DNA of 64,000 bases, taken from NCBI GenBank assembly GCA_947491945.1, contig CANLLN010000010.1, forward strand, positions 1 to 64,000. The letters are read 5' to 3'. This document shows, piece by piece, positions 8,623 through 18,155 of this stretch. Within the stretch, counting starts at the first letter, position 1; each line of letters starts with the position of its first letter. This stretch comes from an uncultured Carboxylicivirga sp. Lineage in GTDB: Bacteria; Bacteroidota; Bacteroidia; Bacteroidales; Marinilabiliaceae. Both the position numbers and the translations under genes were made by a program. The notes under the pieces were generated by a model, which searched no databases, had not been told where the DNA came from, and saw only the letters and a program-made list of their open reading frames with translations.

Positions 8623-10401
8623 CTACCTAACTTCTTTAACCAATTGTTGATAAGCCACCTCTCGCTTAATTTCTCCCTCGTTCACCTCAATTATCCGGTC
8701 GCAATATTTGAGGGTTGAAACACGGTGGGCGATAACTACAATGGTTAGTTTTCCATCTGTGAGCTGTTGGATGGATTCTGTGATTTCCTCTTCGGTTTGC
8801 GTATCCAGGGCCGAGGTAGCCTCATCAAAAAATAAGATACTGGCTCCGGCATAGAGGGCACGTGCTATGCCTACCCGTTGCCGCTGCCCACCTGACAGCT
8901 TAGTTCCTCGTTCGCCAATGGTGGTTTGGGCTTTGTCGGGTAAAGACTCAACAAATTCCCATAAGCTGGACTGCTTCAATACTTTTTCTAACTTTTGTTG
9001 GTCAATTTCGGCTCTTTCCAAACCAAAGGCAATGTTTTCGGCAATGGTGCCATCCAGAATATATACCTCTTGCTGCACATAGCCCAGTTGATCGCGCCAG
9101 TTGCTGAGGTTAGCGGCGCTCAAGGTCTGACTGTCGATAATAATTTCGCCCTCGCTGCCCGGCCAAAAGCCCAGCATTAGGTTCATCAGTGTGGTTTTAC
9201 CGGCACCCGATGGTCCTACAAAGCCTATGGATTCGCCTTTTTTGATGGTGAGGTTGATTTTATGTAAAAGGTTGTCTTTACTGTCGGGAAAACGAAAACA
9301 GAGGTTATTAAGGGTTATGGTCTTGTCAAAAGTGAGGGGCTCTGCTTGTGGCTTCTGCGGGGTGTAATCTTTCACCTGCCCAATGGTACCGAAAGTATAT
9401 TGGTGTCCTTTAATACTGATCAATGCCATCATAATCCTGTTTACAGAAGGCAGAATGCGGTAGGCGGCCAAGGCAAACAAGCCCAGTAATGCTGTGAGCC
9501 CCTGCCGGTCGGGTAAAAAATAGAGGCCATAAGCCGTAATGGCAAAAATGGTGATGACCATGCCGGCTTCAATCACTTTGGTGGGCGCCTGTGCATAGAT
9601 TGTACGTTTAATACTCAACTTCACCATTTTATTCAAATAGGCGGCTATCTTATTGCGGAAGCGTTCCTGCGTGTTAGTAATCTCCACATCGGTAAAACCA
9701 AAAATACTCTGAAAGATGCTTTTGCCTAGTAGGGGCTGAAGTCTATTGGTTTCACTTTCTACTTTGGCAGTTCGCCCTTTTACCCAGTTGTAAAATACAA
9801 GGAAAATGGGAAGTATAGTGCAACTTAAAAGCACTATGGCTTTCCAGTCGTACAGCACCAGACTGATCAGGATAAAGGACAGGACAAATAGTTCGTTCAG
9901 GAAATTAAACACGGGCAGTACCATGTTGTTGGCAAAACGCTGCGGTATAGCACTTACATCACGCATAATCACGTTGCTGTTGGTGTTTTTAAAGTAGGGA
10001 AAGCCTTTGCTGTAGTAGAATTGGTGCAGGCGGATGGCAAAATACTGGTAGAGGGAGAGGGAGAAGGTGGCCTGTGATTTGAGGATAAACAGAGACATCA
10101 CATTTTTAAATACAATAGCAAACACAATAAACCCTGCCAACACCAATATAAACTGGTTTTCGGAGCTGAAACCACCCAGTTGATAAACTTGGCTAATGAT
10201 GGGGTGGGTTTGGATAACATTGTCCTGCAATATAACCGAGAAAAGGGGAAGGAAGGCTGCTAGTCCAAACAGTTCCATCATTGAGTTCAAAAAAAGCAGG
10301 GCCATCATTTTGGCACTCTTCTTTTTGTAGCCGGGAGGCAGCACTTCAATTATTCGATTAATACTGTATGTTATGATGTTATTGGTAATCGGGTTGCGCA
10401 T
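8623..10401 (-). CDS. ABC exporter, fused permease and ATPase
   Basis: The 592-residue protein joins an N-terminal six-helix transmembrane domain (about residues 30-335) to a nucleotide-binding domain. The latter has Walker A GPSGAGKT (396-403), signature LSGGQRQR and Walker B ILFFDEATSALD. MsbA/PglK-like half-transporters of this type export lipids or flip lipid-linked oligosaccharides. Its place among glycosyltransferases suggests the polysaccharide flippase role, since no Wzx-type flippase is seen in the window. This role is inferred from context. Confidence 0.9.
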   Translation of the reverse strand: MRNPITNNIITYSINRIIEVLPPGYKKKSAKMMALLFLNSMMELFGLAAFLPLFSVILQDNVIQTHPIISQVYQLGGFSSENQFILVLAGFIVFAIVFKNVMSLFILKSQATFSLSLYQYFAIRLHQFYYSKGFPYFKNTNSNVIMRDVSAIPQRFANNMVLPVFNFLNELFVLSFILISLVLYDWKAIVLLSCTILPIFLVFYNWVKGRTAKVESETNRLQPLLGKSIFQSIFGFTDVEITNTQERFRNKIAAYLNKMVKLSIKRTIYAQAPTKVIEAGMVITIFAITAYGLYFLPDRQGLTALLGLFALAAYRILPSVNRIMMALISIKGHQYTFGTIGQVKDYTPQKPQAEPLTFDKTITLNNLCFRFPDSKDNLLHKINLTIKKGESIGFVGPSGAGKTTLMNLMLGFWPGSEGEIIIDSQTLSAANLSNWRDQLGYVQQEVYILDGTIAENIAFGLERAEIDQQKLEKVLKQSSLWEFVESLPDKAQTTIGERGTKLSGGQRQRVGIARALYAGASILFFDEATSALDTQTEEEITESIQQLTDGKLTIVVIAHRVSTLKYCDRIIEVNEGEIKREVAYQQLVKEVR

Positions 10402-10976
10402 TGTGTTGTATTAGAAAATGATGTTATTCAATTGATCGCTTTACGCTGTATTGGTTTAATGGTTACGGTTTGTGGATAGTTATTAAGGGTTAATGATAAA
10501 TGGTTAGGGGTTAGCTCGTAGGTATTAGTTGTTAGGTGTTAGGTATTAGGGGTTAGGAGGTGGGGCAATAGGTCGATAGTTCATTAGGTCAATAGGTTAT
10601 ATGGTACGTGGTGTGTTGGTTTATTGGTTTGGCGTATGCTTATTAAGGCTCGCATCTTGACGGGAAAGGCGCTTATTAAGCTGCGATCCTTGGGATACTG
10701 ATTTTTGTCTTTGTGCTACTCCTTTTTACGCTGTGTGATTCTTCCGCTTTGGCAGAACAGGTAGTGTTTTACTTTTCAATCCCCCTGTCTGGTTTTAACT
10801 TGATGCTTTGTTTTGATCCTTCGCCAAGAGGGAAGGCAAAAGTTTTATTTCTCGCAAAGAAAAATGGTTCGCAAAGATCGCCAAAGAAATGAGTATTGTG
10901 TTACGGTGATTCAAAGCACTCATTACTCTGTGTGACTCTGTGGTTAAAGATTTGCTGCGCATTTGATGGTTAGGAG
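10402..10976. other. Intergenic stretch with G/T-rich simple sequence
   Basis: No gene is seen. Bases 10495-10600 are a degenerate run of TTAGG/GGTTA/TAGGT-like words. The strand-reversed equivalent (TTCAACC words) appears at 44040-44150. Bases 10850-10960 hold CGCAAAG- and ACTCTGTG-rich words that are frequent non-coding filler in Bacteroidota. A palindromic repeat copy lies at 10645-10691. Confidence 0.6.
10645..10691. repeat. Dispersed palindromic repeat, copy 2
   Basis: The segment begins AAGGCTCGCATCT and ends AAGCTGCGATCCTT, giving inverted ends. It shares most of its centre (GGGAAAGGCGCTTATTAAGC) with 147-192. No coding frame is present. Confidence 0.65.
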
Positions 10977-11255
10977 TTATAAGGGCTTGTTTTGATATTT
11001 TACAAATCCAAACACTTCAATCGTATTCTGGTTAATTCGAAATACAATGGTGTAACCTTTAAAAATTAAATCTCTTATTTGCTTATTGTCAAAATAAACA
11101 GAGGGACGAAATTGATAGGGATTATTGGGGATACGTTTTAATTGGCTGAGCAATTCTGTTTTAAAATTTCGAGCTCTTGCCGGACTATCTTTGGCAATAT
11201 AATCGATTTGTTCTTCAAGTTTAGTAATGAAGGAATCTTTATAGACGATTATCAT
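10977..11255 (-). CDS. RelE/ParE-family toxin
   Basis: The 92-residue basic protein follows the RelE/ParE plan: an N-terminal strand and helices (FITKLEEQIDYIAKDSP), then the beta-sheet with QFRPSVYFDNKQIRDLIFKGYTIVFRI and a final strand VFGFVKY. Members either cleave mRNA at the ribosome or inhibit gyrase; the sequence does not decide which. Its start overlaps the antitoxin gene by 17 bp, the normal arrangement. It lies inside the polysaccharide cluster between the exporter and rfbC. Confidence 0.82.
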   Translation of the reverse strand: MIIVYKDSFITKLEEQIDYIAKDSPARARNFKTELLSQLKRIPNNPYQFRPSVYFDNKQIRDLIFKGYTIVFRINQNTIEVFGFVKYQNKPL

Positions 11256-11478
11256 GCTTCATTATTTTATGCTCCAATCGTTCGTCTAATTCCTCGAAAG
11301 TATAATACTTTGCTTTGCCCTCGTTAATTTCGTCGAGTTCTATCTGAAGTTCTGCCTGTGTTTTCAGAAAAGCCTCATCTTCATTAATAATCTCAATTTC
11401 ATCCTTGCTGAATTTACTTAAAAGCCATACGAAATGCTTATAAGCTTTATCGTGTATTTTTAGTTTTATCGTGTGCAT
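11239..11478 (-). CDS. Antitoxin of the RelE/ParE pair
   Basis: This 79-residue acidic protein is encoded just upstream of the toxin and overlaps it by 17 bp. The N-terminal part (MHTIKLKIHDKAYKHFVWLLSK) could dimerise and bind DNA. The Glu-rich second half (residues 28-70) should wrap and neutralise the toxin. Similar short proteins in Bacteroidota accompany RelE-type toxins. It most likely represses its own promoter together with the toxin. Confidence 0.72.
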   Translation of the reverse strand: MHTIKLKIHDKAYKHFVWLLSKFSKDEIEIINEDEAFLKTQAELQIELDEINEGKAKYYTFEELDERLEHKIMKHDNRL

Positions 11479-11620
11479 GCCTTTTAATTAAGCTTTTATT
11501 AATCGTCAAAGATACTTTAAAATTAATTTCAGTGTGAATAATTAGGGTTACGATGTGTGTCGGTCTATCACTTGCTGAGCGGAGCCGAAGCATAACAGTG
11601 AAGGAAGTGGAGTAACGTTT

Positions 11621-11770
11621 TTAATTTTGAAGGACGTACACGACTTCAGCTACAATTTCTCCAGGTGTAATCAGCGTCTCTTTTTCGATGATATTTTGGG
11701 CAGTTTGGAATTGTTCCTTAATATCGCCAAGCAGGTATCTTAAGATGTAGTTCGCATCAGCGATTACCAT
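11621..11770 (-). pseudogene. Truncated PIN-domain (VapC-like) toxin
   Basis: A 49-codon frame starts at the ATG at 11770, overlapping the end of the upstream antitoxin-like gene by 14 bp. It reads MVIADANYILRYLLGD..., then ITPGEIVAEVVYVLQ, and stops at TAA. This matches the first third of a PIN domain, with the first catalytic Asp (residue 5) and the conserved Glu (about residue 38). A working PIN toxin needs about 130 residues and two or three more acidic residues, so it is a 3'-deleted remnant. The sequence after the stop (11540-11620) shows no continuation. Confidence 0.7.
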
Positions 11771-11996
11771 ATTTTTCCTTAATGTGTTTACTATAGGCCG
11801 TCTTCTCCTCAGCTACTTTATTGGTATCGGCATATTTGTTTAAGGAGCCAGCCGCAAGGTATTTACTATCATCTTTTTCGACTTCAGTATCTTCAACCAG
11901 TATGATTACTTCAGCTTTTCTTCCTTTATACGCCTTGACTTCTTCAAATGGTAATATAGAAGGGTCGATCACCGTATTTATTCGTATTGCTTTCAT
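11757..11996 (-). CDS. Antitoxin-like small protein (partner of a PIN toxin)
   Basis: The 79-residue protein, started at the ATG at 11996 (MKAIRINTVID), has the layout of short Bacteroidota antitoxins. An N-terminal beta segment ends in AEVIILVED and a charged tail follows (SKHIKEKYGNR). An alternative ATG at 12023 adds nine residues. Its end overlaps the truncated PIN gene by 14 bp, which points to an ancestral VapBC-type operon whose toxin is now broken. With no intact toxin the antitoxin may persist as a leftover. Confidence 0.62.
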   Translation of the reverse strand: MKAIRINTVIDPSILPFEEVKAYKGRKAEVIILVEDTEVEKDDSKYLAAGSLNKYADTNKVAEEKTAYSKHIKEKYGNR

Positions 11997-12023
11997 ATGA
12001 TTATATTTTTTTTCAATTGCCAT

Positions 12024-12361
12024 ATGGAACTCGCCAGGAAATAATCATCTTTCTGTGTGAGCACCGTTTGCTCATGGCTCGTTTCATCTGTTTAAATTTA
12101 TTCTCAAAAACTGACTGGTGCAGGTTATTCTGATTTATAATTCATTTAATGAAAGCTAAGTTACGAGTTTTTTGTCAATCTATTCTGAATGCGGCGTATA
12201 ATCCCAAAGGAACTGAGCATTGTGTTACGGGTTGTCTTGATAACTGAATACTCACCACTGCATCCATACATTTCAATCCCCCTGAGGTCATTCATATTGG
12301 AACCTCTTTATTAACAAAGTGTTGGTTTATAAAACACGGCTTACCAGCGAACAGACAATTC
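12024..12361. other. Intergenic stretch upstream of the toxin-antitoxin island
   Basis: No gene is seen. Bases 12208-12234 (CCAAAGGAACTGAGCATTGT...ACGG) resemble 10882-10908 on the other side of the island. TTTCAATCCCCCTG is also shared with the 10776 region, so both flanks of the island carry related filler sequence. Confidence 0.5.
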
Positions 12362-12913
12362 TCAGAAGCACGGTATCTCGGTTTCGGCCATGGGCTTTAA
12401 TAACTGATCTTTTGCTGAAAGAATCAGCTGTTCGCGGGGGAGTTGCCAGTCTATATTCAGTTGTGGGTCGTTCCAGGCAATGCCGCTGTCGTAATCAGGT
12501 GCGTATTTATTATCCACCATGTAACTGAAAATAGCCGTTTCACTGAGCACCACAAAACCATGCGCCATTCCACGGGGCACAAAGAGCTGATGTTTGTTCT
12601 CGCCACTGAGCTCAAAGCTAAGGTGTTGACCATAAGTAGGAGAGTCCTTACGCAGGTCCACCACCACGTCCAGTACCTTACCTTGGATGCAACGCACCAG
12701 CTTAGCCTGTGTGTAGGGTGGTTTCTGATAGTGCAGTCCACGCAGCACGCCAAAGGATGATTTAGATTCGTTTACCTGTATAAAATTGACATCACCCACC
12801 TGCTCGCGGAATTTATCCTGGTTGAAGGATTCGAGGAAATACCCCCGCTCATCACCAAAGACGGTGGGCTTTATTAATACAAGGTCTTGTATATCGGTTT
12901 TTATAAATTGCAT
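12362..12913 (-). CDS. rfbC: dTDP-4-dehydrorhamnose 3,5-epimerase
   Basis: The 183-residue protein matches RfbC/RmlC in length and motifs: GDERGYFLESF (20-30), GVLRGLHYQ with catalytic His61, and the cupin strands around FVPRGMAHGFVVLS. It epimerises dTDP-4-keto-6-deoxyglucose at C3 and C5 to supply dTDP-L-rhamnose. The other rml genes are not in the window and must lie elsewhere. A rhamnose supply fits with the rhamnosyltransferase-like pseudogene downstream. It is 16 bp from cysC and probably in the same transcript. Confidence 0.95.
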   Translation of the reverse strand: MQFIKTDIQDLVLIKPTVFGDERGYFLESFNQDKFREQVGDVNFIQVNESKSSFGVLRGLHYQKPPYTQAKLVRCIQGKVLDVVVDLRKDSPTYGQHLSFELSGENKHQLFVPRGMAHGFVVLSETAIFSYMVDNKYAPDYDSGIAWNDPQLNIDWQLPREQLILSAKDQLLKPMAETEIPCF

Positions 12914-12929
12914 AGTTAGTTGTTAGTTC

Positions 12930-13523
12930 TTACCACCGTACTTGTGCTTTTACATATTCGTAGGCTTTTTCGATGCCTTCCTCAATGCTCAGCTCGTCGG
13001 TATTGATGATGAGTTCGGCTTTATCGGGTTGGTCGAAGGGCGCATCCAGCCCTGTGAAATTCTTGATTTCGCCGGCCAGGGCTTTTTTATAGAGGCCTTT
13101 GGGGTCGCGTTGTACGCAGGTGTCGAAGGAGGTATCCATAAATATCTCAATGAAATCGTCGCTACCAACAATGTCGCGTGCCATCTGCCTGATCTCATTG
13201 GTGGGGGAGATAAAAGCATTGATGGTGATGATTCCACAGTTCAGAAAAAGCTTGTTTACCTCGGCTATGCGACGGATATTCTCTGTGCGGTCATCCTCGC
13301 TAAAGCCCAGGTTATTGTTTATGCCCGTGCGTATATTATCGCCATCGAGCACCTGCGTGAGATATCCACGACCGGCCAGCCGACGCTCCAGACCGCTGGC
13401 TAAAGTGCTTTTTCCTGAACCTGACAGACCGGTAACCCATATTACTTTGGCTTTCTGCTTTAAATACAACTCTTTGTCATCACGTGTTAAATAGATATTG
13501 GTTGGATGTATGTTATTAGCCAT
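12930..13523 (-). CDS. cysC: Adenylylsulfate kinase (APS kinase)
   Basis: The 197-residue protein has the P-loop GLSGSGKST (32-40), the DGDNIRTGINNNLGFS APS-binding loop, and FISP followed by an LYKKA lid, all typical of CysC. It phosphorylates adenylylsulfate to PAPS, the activated sulfate used for assimilation or by sulfotransferases. No cysD, cysN or cysH is nearby. Being the first gene of the polysaccharide cluster it may supply PAPS for sulfated sugars, but no sulfotransferase is visible here, so that role is only inferred. Confidence 0.94.
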   Translation of the reverse strand: MANNIHPTNIYLTRDDKELYLKQKAKVIWVTGLSGSGKSTLASGLERRLAGRGYLTQVLDGDNIRTGINNNLGFSEDDRTENIRRIAEVNKLFLNCGIITINAFISPTNEIRQMARDIVGSDDFIEIFMDTSFDTCVQRDPKGLYKKALAGEIKNFTGLDAPFDQPDKAELIINTDELSIEEGIEKAYEYVKAQVRW

Positions 13524-14319
13524 TTCTTATTTAAAGTTATGTTATATTTATACTGGTCGAAATTTAAGTTTTTTTGTGGGATCAGGTTCCGTTTTAGTGC
13601 TAAACCATGCACGGCTTCGCCTCCTCAGTCACAGTGTGTGAGTTATCGACCGCGCTCATCTATTAGTCAAGTGCCTGGTTATGAGCACCAGCATCGGTCT
13701 TGCAAATCTTCAATCAGGGGAGTTACTATTTGCCTTCCTTAAAGAATACGCGAATTTAATAAAAAAGTGCACTTGCCACAGAGAAAGGCCTCTCATTGTT
13801 GAAAAGTAGAATTTTACTAGTTAACATAATTGGAGATGTAAGGAGTGAATTGCTAAGAGGCATAGAAATTAGGTATGAGTCGCTATCAGTTAGTGACTTG
13901 TGGTTTGGATATTGATCTTAACTAAATGAATTGAAACCGTATTCTGTATAAAGCTGAATCATCAAATGCCATGACTAAAAAGGTTTTGCACTCAGATTAA
14001 ATATTTGAGGTTTATGGTGGCTTTAAGCTGTAGCAGTATTAGCTGCTTGACATCGGATAGCACGATGAATGGATCAAAAACCTTGATGCTATGCAAGTGG
14101 TAATCGGTATAATCTGTCAAAGCTTTTTTCAAGTGTGCTGGCTGAGTATTGCTTAATGCACATTATTCGTATGGAGATATAGTTATTGAAAATAATATAA
14201 GATCAACATAATATTGAAGTACGATATCATGTTATATTTTGACTATAATACTTTCTTATAAGCAATTAACCACCGTACCACCTTGTCCTATATTTGATAT
14301 TATGTTATTTCTATATATA
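13524..14319. other. Long gene-free region upstream of cysC
   Basis: Nearly 800 bp contain no credible coding frame on either strand. Bases 13580-13740 are less AT-rich than the rest and may be a decayed gene or leader RNA, but no protein family was recognisable. The remaining sequence is ordinary AT-rich spacer. The promoter of the leftward polysaccharide cluster should lie at the left end, but no confident TTTG/TAnnTTTG pair was picked out. Confidence 0.5.
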
Positions 14320-14347
14320 GAAAAATAGCCGGCGTTAAACCGGCTAT
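14320..14347 (-). terminator. Intrinsic terminator after the gyrA-TPR operon
   Basis: ATAGCCGG-CGTTAAA-CCGGCTAT folds as a hairpin. On the minus strand it is followed by TTTTT, ten bases after the stop codon of the TPR gene. Confidence 0.88.
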
Positions 14348-14356
14348 CTCCTGCTA

Positions 14357-15517
14357 TTAATTTAAGGCTTCCAGCTTAGCCTTTACTTCGTTGTATTTAT
14401 CCATGCGCTCAAAGCGGTAGTATAAACCCTTCAGCGTTTCTAACACACCGGCTTCCTCAGGCTGCACCTCATGGGCTTTCTCCATGTAAGGCAGTGATTG
14501 CTCCCAAAAACCGTTGGCCACTTCCATGGCAGCATTAAACTCCTTGGTTGTGGTTTTATCATTGGCAACCGACTGCTGCTCAACACCTTTGTTGTAATAT
14601 ATTACACCGATATTATACAGCGCATTGAAAAAGGCCGCATCAATTTCCAGCGCCTGCTCATAATTTTCAATGGCCTTGTCCTTATCGATACTTTCATACA
14701 AAACACCACGCGCATAGTAGAACGATGGATTTTCAGGATCTTTCTCAATGGCAGTGTTCAGATACTCCAGTGCATCATCATTCTGCTCTGAGTCAAGATA
14801 ATACTGAATCAAGGTTGTTAGGATACGCTCATCCTCCGGAAATTTCTCGAAACCACGCTTTAGGTTGGCGGCTACTTTTGTGCTATCGCCCGAAGCATCA
14901 AACACCTGGTCAAGCAGTAAAACGGCATCACCACCACCATAACCATAATCAATGGCCTCATTGAAGAATTTCTCAGCCTTGTTCCAATCCTTGGCATTGT
15001 AGGCCGCTAAGGCGCAGTTGTAGATAATGGCTGTATCCACACCGGCTTCATCAGCCTGAAACATAGGCAGCTCATTAAAATACAGTACATTCTCGAAGGC
15101 AAACAAAGCCTGTTCGAAGTTCTCCGTATTAAAACCCTCGATACCCGAGTTTGTCAGATCGGGTTTAAAGAAAGTCAGCTGTAGCTTAATATCCTTCTCG
15201 TATTTACCAATTTGCTTACCTTTCTCATTGCCTTTGGCATCCAGCTCAATGGCTTTTTTATAATAGTCAACAGCTTTTTTGATGCCTTCATCGTCCTTAC
15301 CGGCTTTCGACAGCTCGGTATAAACCTTGGCAGCCACAATATAAGTTTTTGGCCATGTGTTTGACTTTTCATGCTCCAGGGCCTGGTCAATAGCTTTTTT
15401 TGCAGCATCCAGGTCGTTTGTTCCCAAATAACCGCTGGCCGCCGATACTTTTCCCTTCTGGGCAAATACCGCCGATACGCTGAACATTAACATTGCAAAT
15501 AGTGCTATTCTTTTCAT
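14357..15517 (-). CDS. Exported tetratricopeptide-repeat protein
   Basis: The 386-residue protein starts at the ATG at 15517, giving the signal peptide MKRIALFAMLMFSVSAVFAQ. The longer frame adds 11 residues in front of it. Several TPR units follow, such as AIIYNCALAAYNAKDWNKAE and the run DALEYLNTAIEKDPENPSFYY to FNALYNIGVIYYNKG. TPR proteins of this kind are periplasmic scaffolds. The gene begins 48 bp downstream of gyrA and shares its terminator, a pairing I recall as common in Bacteroidota. The specific role is unknown. Confidence 0.88.
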   Translation of the reverse strand: MKRIALFAMLMFSVSAVFAQKGKVSAASGYLGTNDLDAAKKAIDQALEHEKSNTWPKTYIVAAKVYTELSKAGKDDEGIKKAVDYYKKAIELDAKGNEKGKQIGKYEKDIKLQLTFFKPDLTNSGIEGFNTENFEQALFAFENVLYFNELPMFQADEAGVDTAIIYNCALAAYNAKDWNKAEKFFNEAIDYGYGGGDAVLLLDQVFDASGDSTKVAANLKRGFEKFPEDERILTTLIQYYLDSEQNDDALEYLNTAIEKDPENPSFYYARGVLYESIDKDKAIENYEQALEIDAAFFNALYNIGVIYYNKGVEQQSVANDKTTTKEFNAAMEVANGFWEQSLPYMEKAHEVQPEEAGVLETLKGLYYRFERMDKYNEVKAKLEALN

Positions 15518-15565
15518 CTTAAAAAGTTTTAGATTGATTTTGTGAGGCAAATATAGTATTTATCC

Positions 15566-18094
15566 TCAATCATTGGTTTGTTCCTTTGTATTTTCGCTTA
15601 TTACCTCGTCATTATCATCCTCTTCAAAGACTTCCTGCTCAATGGCGGCCTCCGAAGTTACCTTGGCTACCGAGGCAATTTCATCCTGCTTTTTCGACAG
15701 GTTAATCAGGCGCACCCCTTGTGTGGCACGACCCATCACACGCATCTCACTCACAGAAAGGCGGATGGCGATGCCCGAACGATTGATAATCATCAGGTCG
15801 TTATCGTCTGTTACGTTCTTAATGGTAATCAATTCGCCGGTCTTATCACTGATATTCATGGTTTTAACACCCTTGCCACCACGATTAGTCACCCGGTAAT
15901 CCTCCGTTTTCGAACGTTTCCCGTAGCCCTTTTCCGACACCACCAGGATGTCTTCGGCCTCGGTATTTTTTACACAAACCATGCCAACTACCTCGTCATT
16001 CTCTGAGGCCAGCGTAATCCCCCGCACTCCCGAACCGGTACGTCCGATGCAGCGCGCCTGTGTTTCGTTAAAACGGATGGCACGGCCCGACCGTGTTGCC
16101 ATTAGTATTTCCGAGGCACCATTGGTCAGACGGGCTTGCAAGAGCTCATCGTTCTCCTTGATGGTGATGGCGTTCACCCCATTCACACGTGGGCGCGAAT
16201 AATCCTTCAGCAAGGATTTTTTCACCACACCTTTTTTGGTACCCATCATAATGTAGTGCGAATTGATGTAGTCCTCATCATTCAGCTTCTTCACCTTAAT
16301 AAAAGCCTTTACCGTATCATCAGGATCGATGTTCAGCAGGTTTTGAATGGCACGTCCCTTGGAGTTTTTCGAACCTTCGGGTATCTCGTAGACCTTCAGC
16401 CAGAAGCAACGTCCTTTCTTGGTAAAGAAAAGCATGGTGTTGTGCATCGATGCCGGGTAGATGTGCTCGATAAAATCCTCATCACGCGTGGTGGAACCTT
16501 TAGAGCCCACTCCCCCACGGTTTTGTGTTTTAAACTCCGTCAGCGGCGTACGCTTCATATAGCCCAGGTGCGAGATGGTGATAATCATCTCCTCATCGGC
16601 ATAGAAATCCTCTGGGTTAAACTCTTCCGAGCTATAGATAATATCAGTGCGGCGCTCATCACCGTACTTGGCTTTTACTTCCTGCAGCTCTTCCTTGATG
16701 ATGCTCATACGCAGTTCGAAGTTGGCCAATATTTCCTTCAGATGGGCAATCTCCTTCATCAGCTCCTCGTACTCGGCACGCAGCTTATCCTGCTCCAGTC
16801 CGGTTAGCTGACGCAGACGCATCTCTACAATGGCGCGAGCCTGCACTTCGCTCAGCTCGAATCGTTTTATCAAATTCTCACGCGCTTCATCGGGCGTTTG
16901 TGCCGCTCTGATGATCTTGATTACCTCGTCAATATTATCACTGGCAATGATCAGTCCTTCAAGGATGTGCGCCCGTTTCTCGGCCTGCTCCAGCTCATAC
17001 TGCGTACGACGGGTTACAACCTCGTGGCGGTGCTCCACAAAGCACTTGATCAAGCCCTTGAGATTCAACAGTTGCGGACGACCATTCACTAGGGCAATGT
17101 TATTCACCCCGAAGGAGGTCTGCATGGCCGTGTACTTATAAAGGTGGTTCAGCACCACATTGGCAATGGCATCCCGCTTCAGGTCGATAACGATGCGCAT
17201 ACCATGGCGATCCGATTCATCGTTGACATTGGAGATGCCATCGATCTTCTTCTCATTCACCAGGTCGGCAATTTTCATAATCAATTCCGCCTTGTTCACC
17301 AGGTAGGGAATCTCAGATATGATAATCTTCTCGCGTCCGTTGGCCTCTGTCTCAATATCGCTCTTGGCGCGTATCACTACACGTCCCTTACCGGTATGAA
17401 AAGCATCCTTCACACCCTGATAGCCATAAATACTGCCCCCTGTTGGGAAATCGGGCGCCTTAATTATATCGATCAGCTCATCAATTTCAATGTCATTATT
17501 ATCGATATAGGCGATGGTGGCATCAATGGTGTCGCTTAGGTTATGGGGTGGCATGTTGGTAGCCATCCCCACAGCAATACCCGAAGCTCCGTTTACCAAT
17601 AGGTTGGGGATGCGTGTGGGCAACACCGTTGGTTCCTTGATTGAATCGTCGAAGTTCAACTGAAAATCTACGGTGTTCTTCTCAATATCAACCAACATCT
17701 CCTCCGCCAGCTTATTCAGGCGTGCCTCGGTATAACGCATGGCCGCCGGGCTATCGCCATCAACCGATCCAAAGTTACCCTGGCCATCTACCAGTGGATA
17801 GCGCAAGGACCACTCCTGTGCCATTCGCACCATGGCAAAATATACCGACGAATCGCCGTGCGGGTGAAACTTACCCAGCACCTCTCCCACAATTCTGGCC
17901 GATTTTTTATAAGGTTTATTAGCTGCTAAGCCCAGCTCACTCATACCGTACAACACGCGGCGGTGCACCGGCTTCATGCCATCACGAACATCAGGTAAGG
18001 CACGCGATACAATCACCGACATCGAATAATCGATGTAGGCCGACTTCATCTCCTCCTCAATGTTGATCTTTATTATTTTTTCTCCGTCAGTCAT
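15566..18094 (-). CDS. gyrA: DNA gyrase subunit A
   Basis: The 842-residue protein has the full GyrA layout. The winged-helix breakage domain holds catalytic Tyr121 in AMRYTEARL and the quinolone-determining region [12 protein letters not shown] (the Ser83 equivalent is retained, and Phe stands where E. coli has Asp87). The coiled-coil tower follows, then a C-terminal beta-pinwheel with the GyrA box around QNRGGVG. It introduces negative supercoils together with GyrB, which is encoded elsewhere. The acidic tail (about residues 815-842) is typical. A hairpin lies in its 5' leader. Confidence 0.97.
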   Translation of the reverse strand: MTDGEKIIKINIEEEMKSAYIDYSMSVIVSRALPDVRDGMKPVHRRVLYGMSELGLAANKPYKKSARIVGEVLGKFHPHGDSSVYFAMVRMAQEWSLRYPLVDGQGNFGSVDGDSPAAMRYTEARLNKLAEEMLVDIEKNTVDFQLNFDDSIKEPTVLPTRIPNLLVNGASGIAVGMATNMPPHNLSDTIDATIAYIDNNDIEIDELIDIIKAPDFPTGGSIYGYQGVKDAFHTGKGRVVIRAKSDIETEANGREKIIISEIPYLVNKAELIMKIADLVNEKKIDGISNVNDESDRHGMRIVIDLKRDAIANVVLNHLYKYTAMQTSFGVNNIALVNGRPQLLNLKGLIKCFVEHRHEVVTRRTQYELEQAEKRAHILEGLIIASDNIDEVIKIIRAAQTPDEARENLIKRFELSEVQARAIVEMRLRQLTGLEQDKLRAEYEELMKEIAHLKEILANFELRMSIIKEELQEVKAKYGDERRTDIIYSSEEFNPEDFYADEEMIITISHLGYMKRTPLTEFKTQNRGGVGSKGSTTRDEDFIEHIYPASMHNTMLFFTKKGRCFWLKVYEIPEGSKNSKGRAIQNLLNIDPDDTVKAFIKVKKLNDEDYINSHYIMMGTKKGVVKKSLLKDYSRPRVNGVNAITIKENDELLQARLTNGASEILMATRSGRAIRFNETQARCIGRTGSGVRGITLASENDEVVGMVCVKNTEAEDILVVSEKGYGKRSKTEDYRVTNRGGKGVKTMNISDKTGELITIKNVTDDNDLMIINRSGIAIRLSVSEMRVMGRATQGVRLINLSKKQDEIASVAKVTSEAAIEQEVFEEDDNDEVISENTKEQTND

Positions 18095-18127
18095 TTATGA
18101 GTTTGTTTTTGTATATATCGTAACACT

Positions 18128-18155
18128 AAAAAATGGCTTTGTTGAGCCATTTTTT
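18128..18155. promoter_or_regulatory. Terminator-like hairpin in the gyrA leader
   Basis: AAAAAATGGCT-TTGTTG-AGCCATTTTTT forms a hairpin with T-runs on both strands, 34 bp in front of the gyrA ATG. No promoter was seen between the hairpin and gyrA, so gyrA transcripts probably pass through it. It may attenuate gyrA or stop a small upstream transcript. The rest of the 347-bp gyrA-clpC gap is AT-rich and must hold the two divergent promoters. Confidence 0.6.

Noticed and set aside
13506-13742. 78-codon frame upstream of cysC
   Set aside because: It overlaps the cysC start on the other strand and shows no recognisable protein features.
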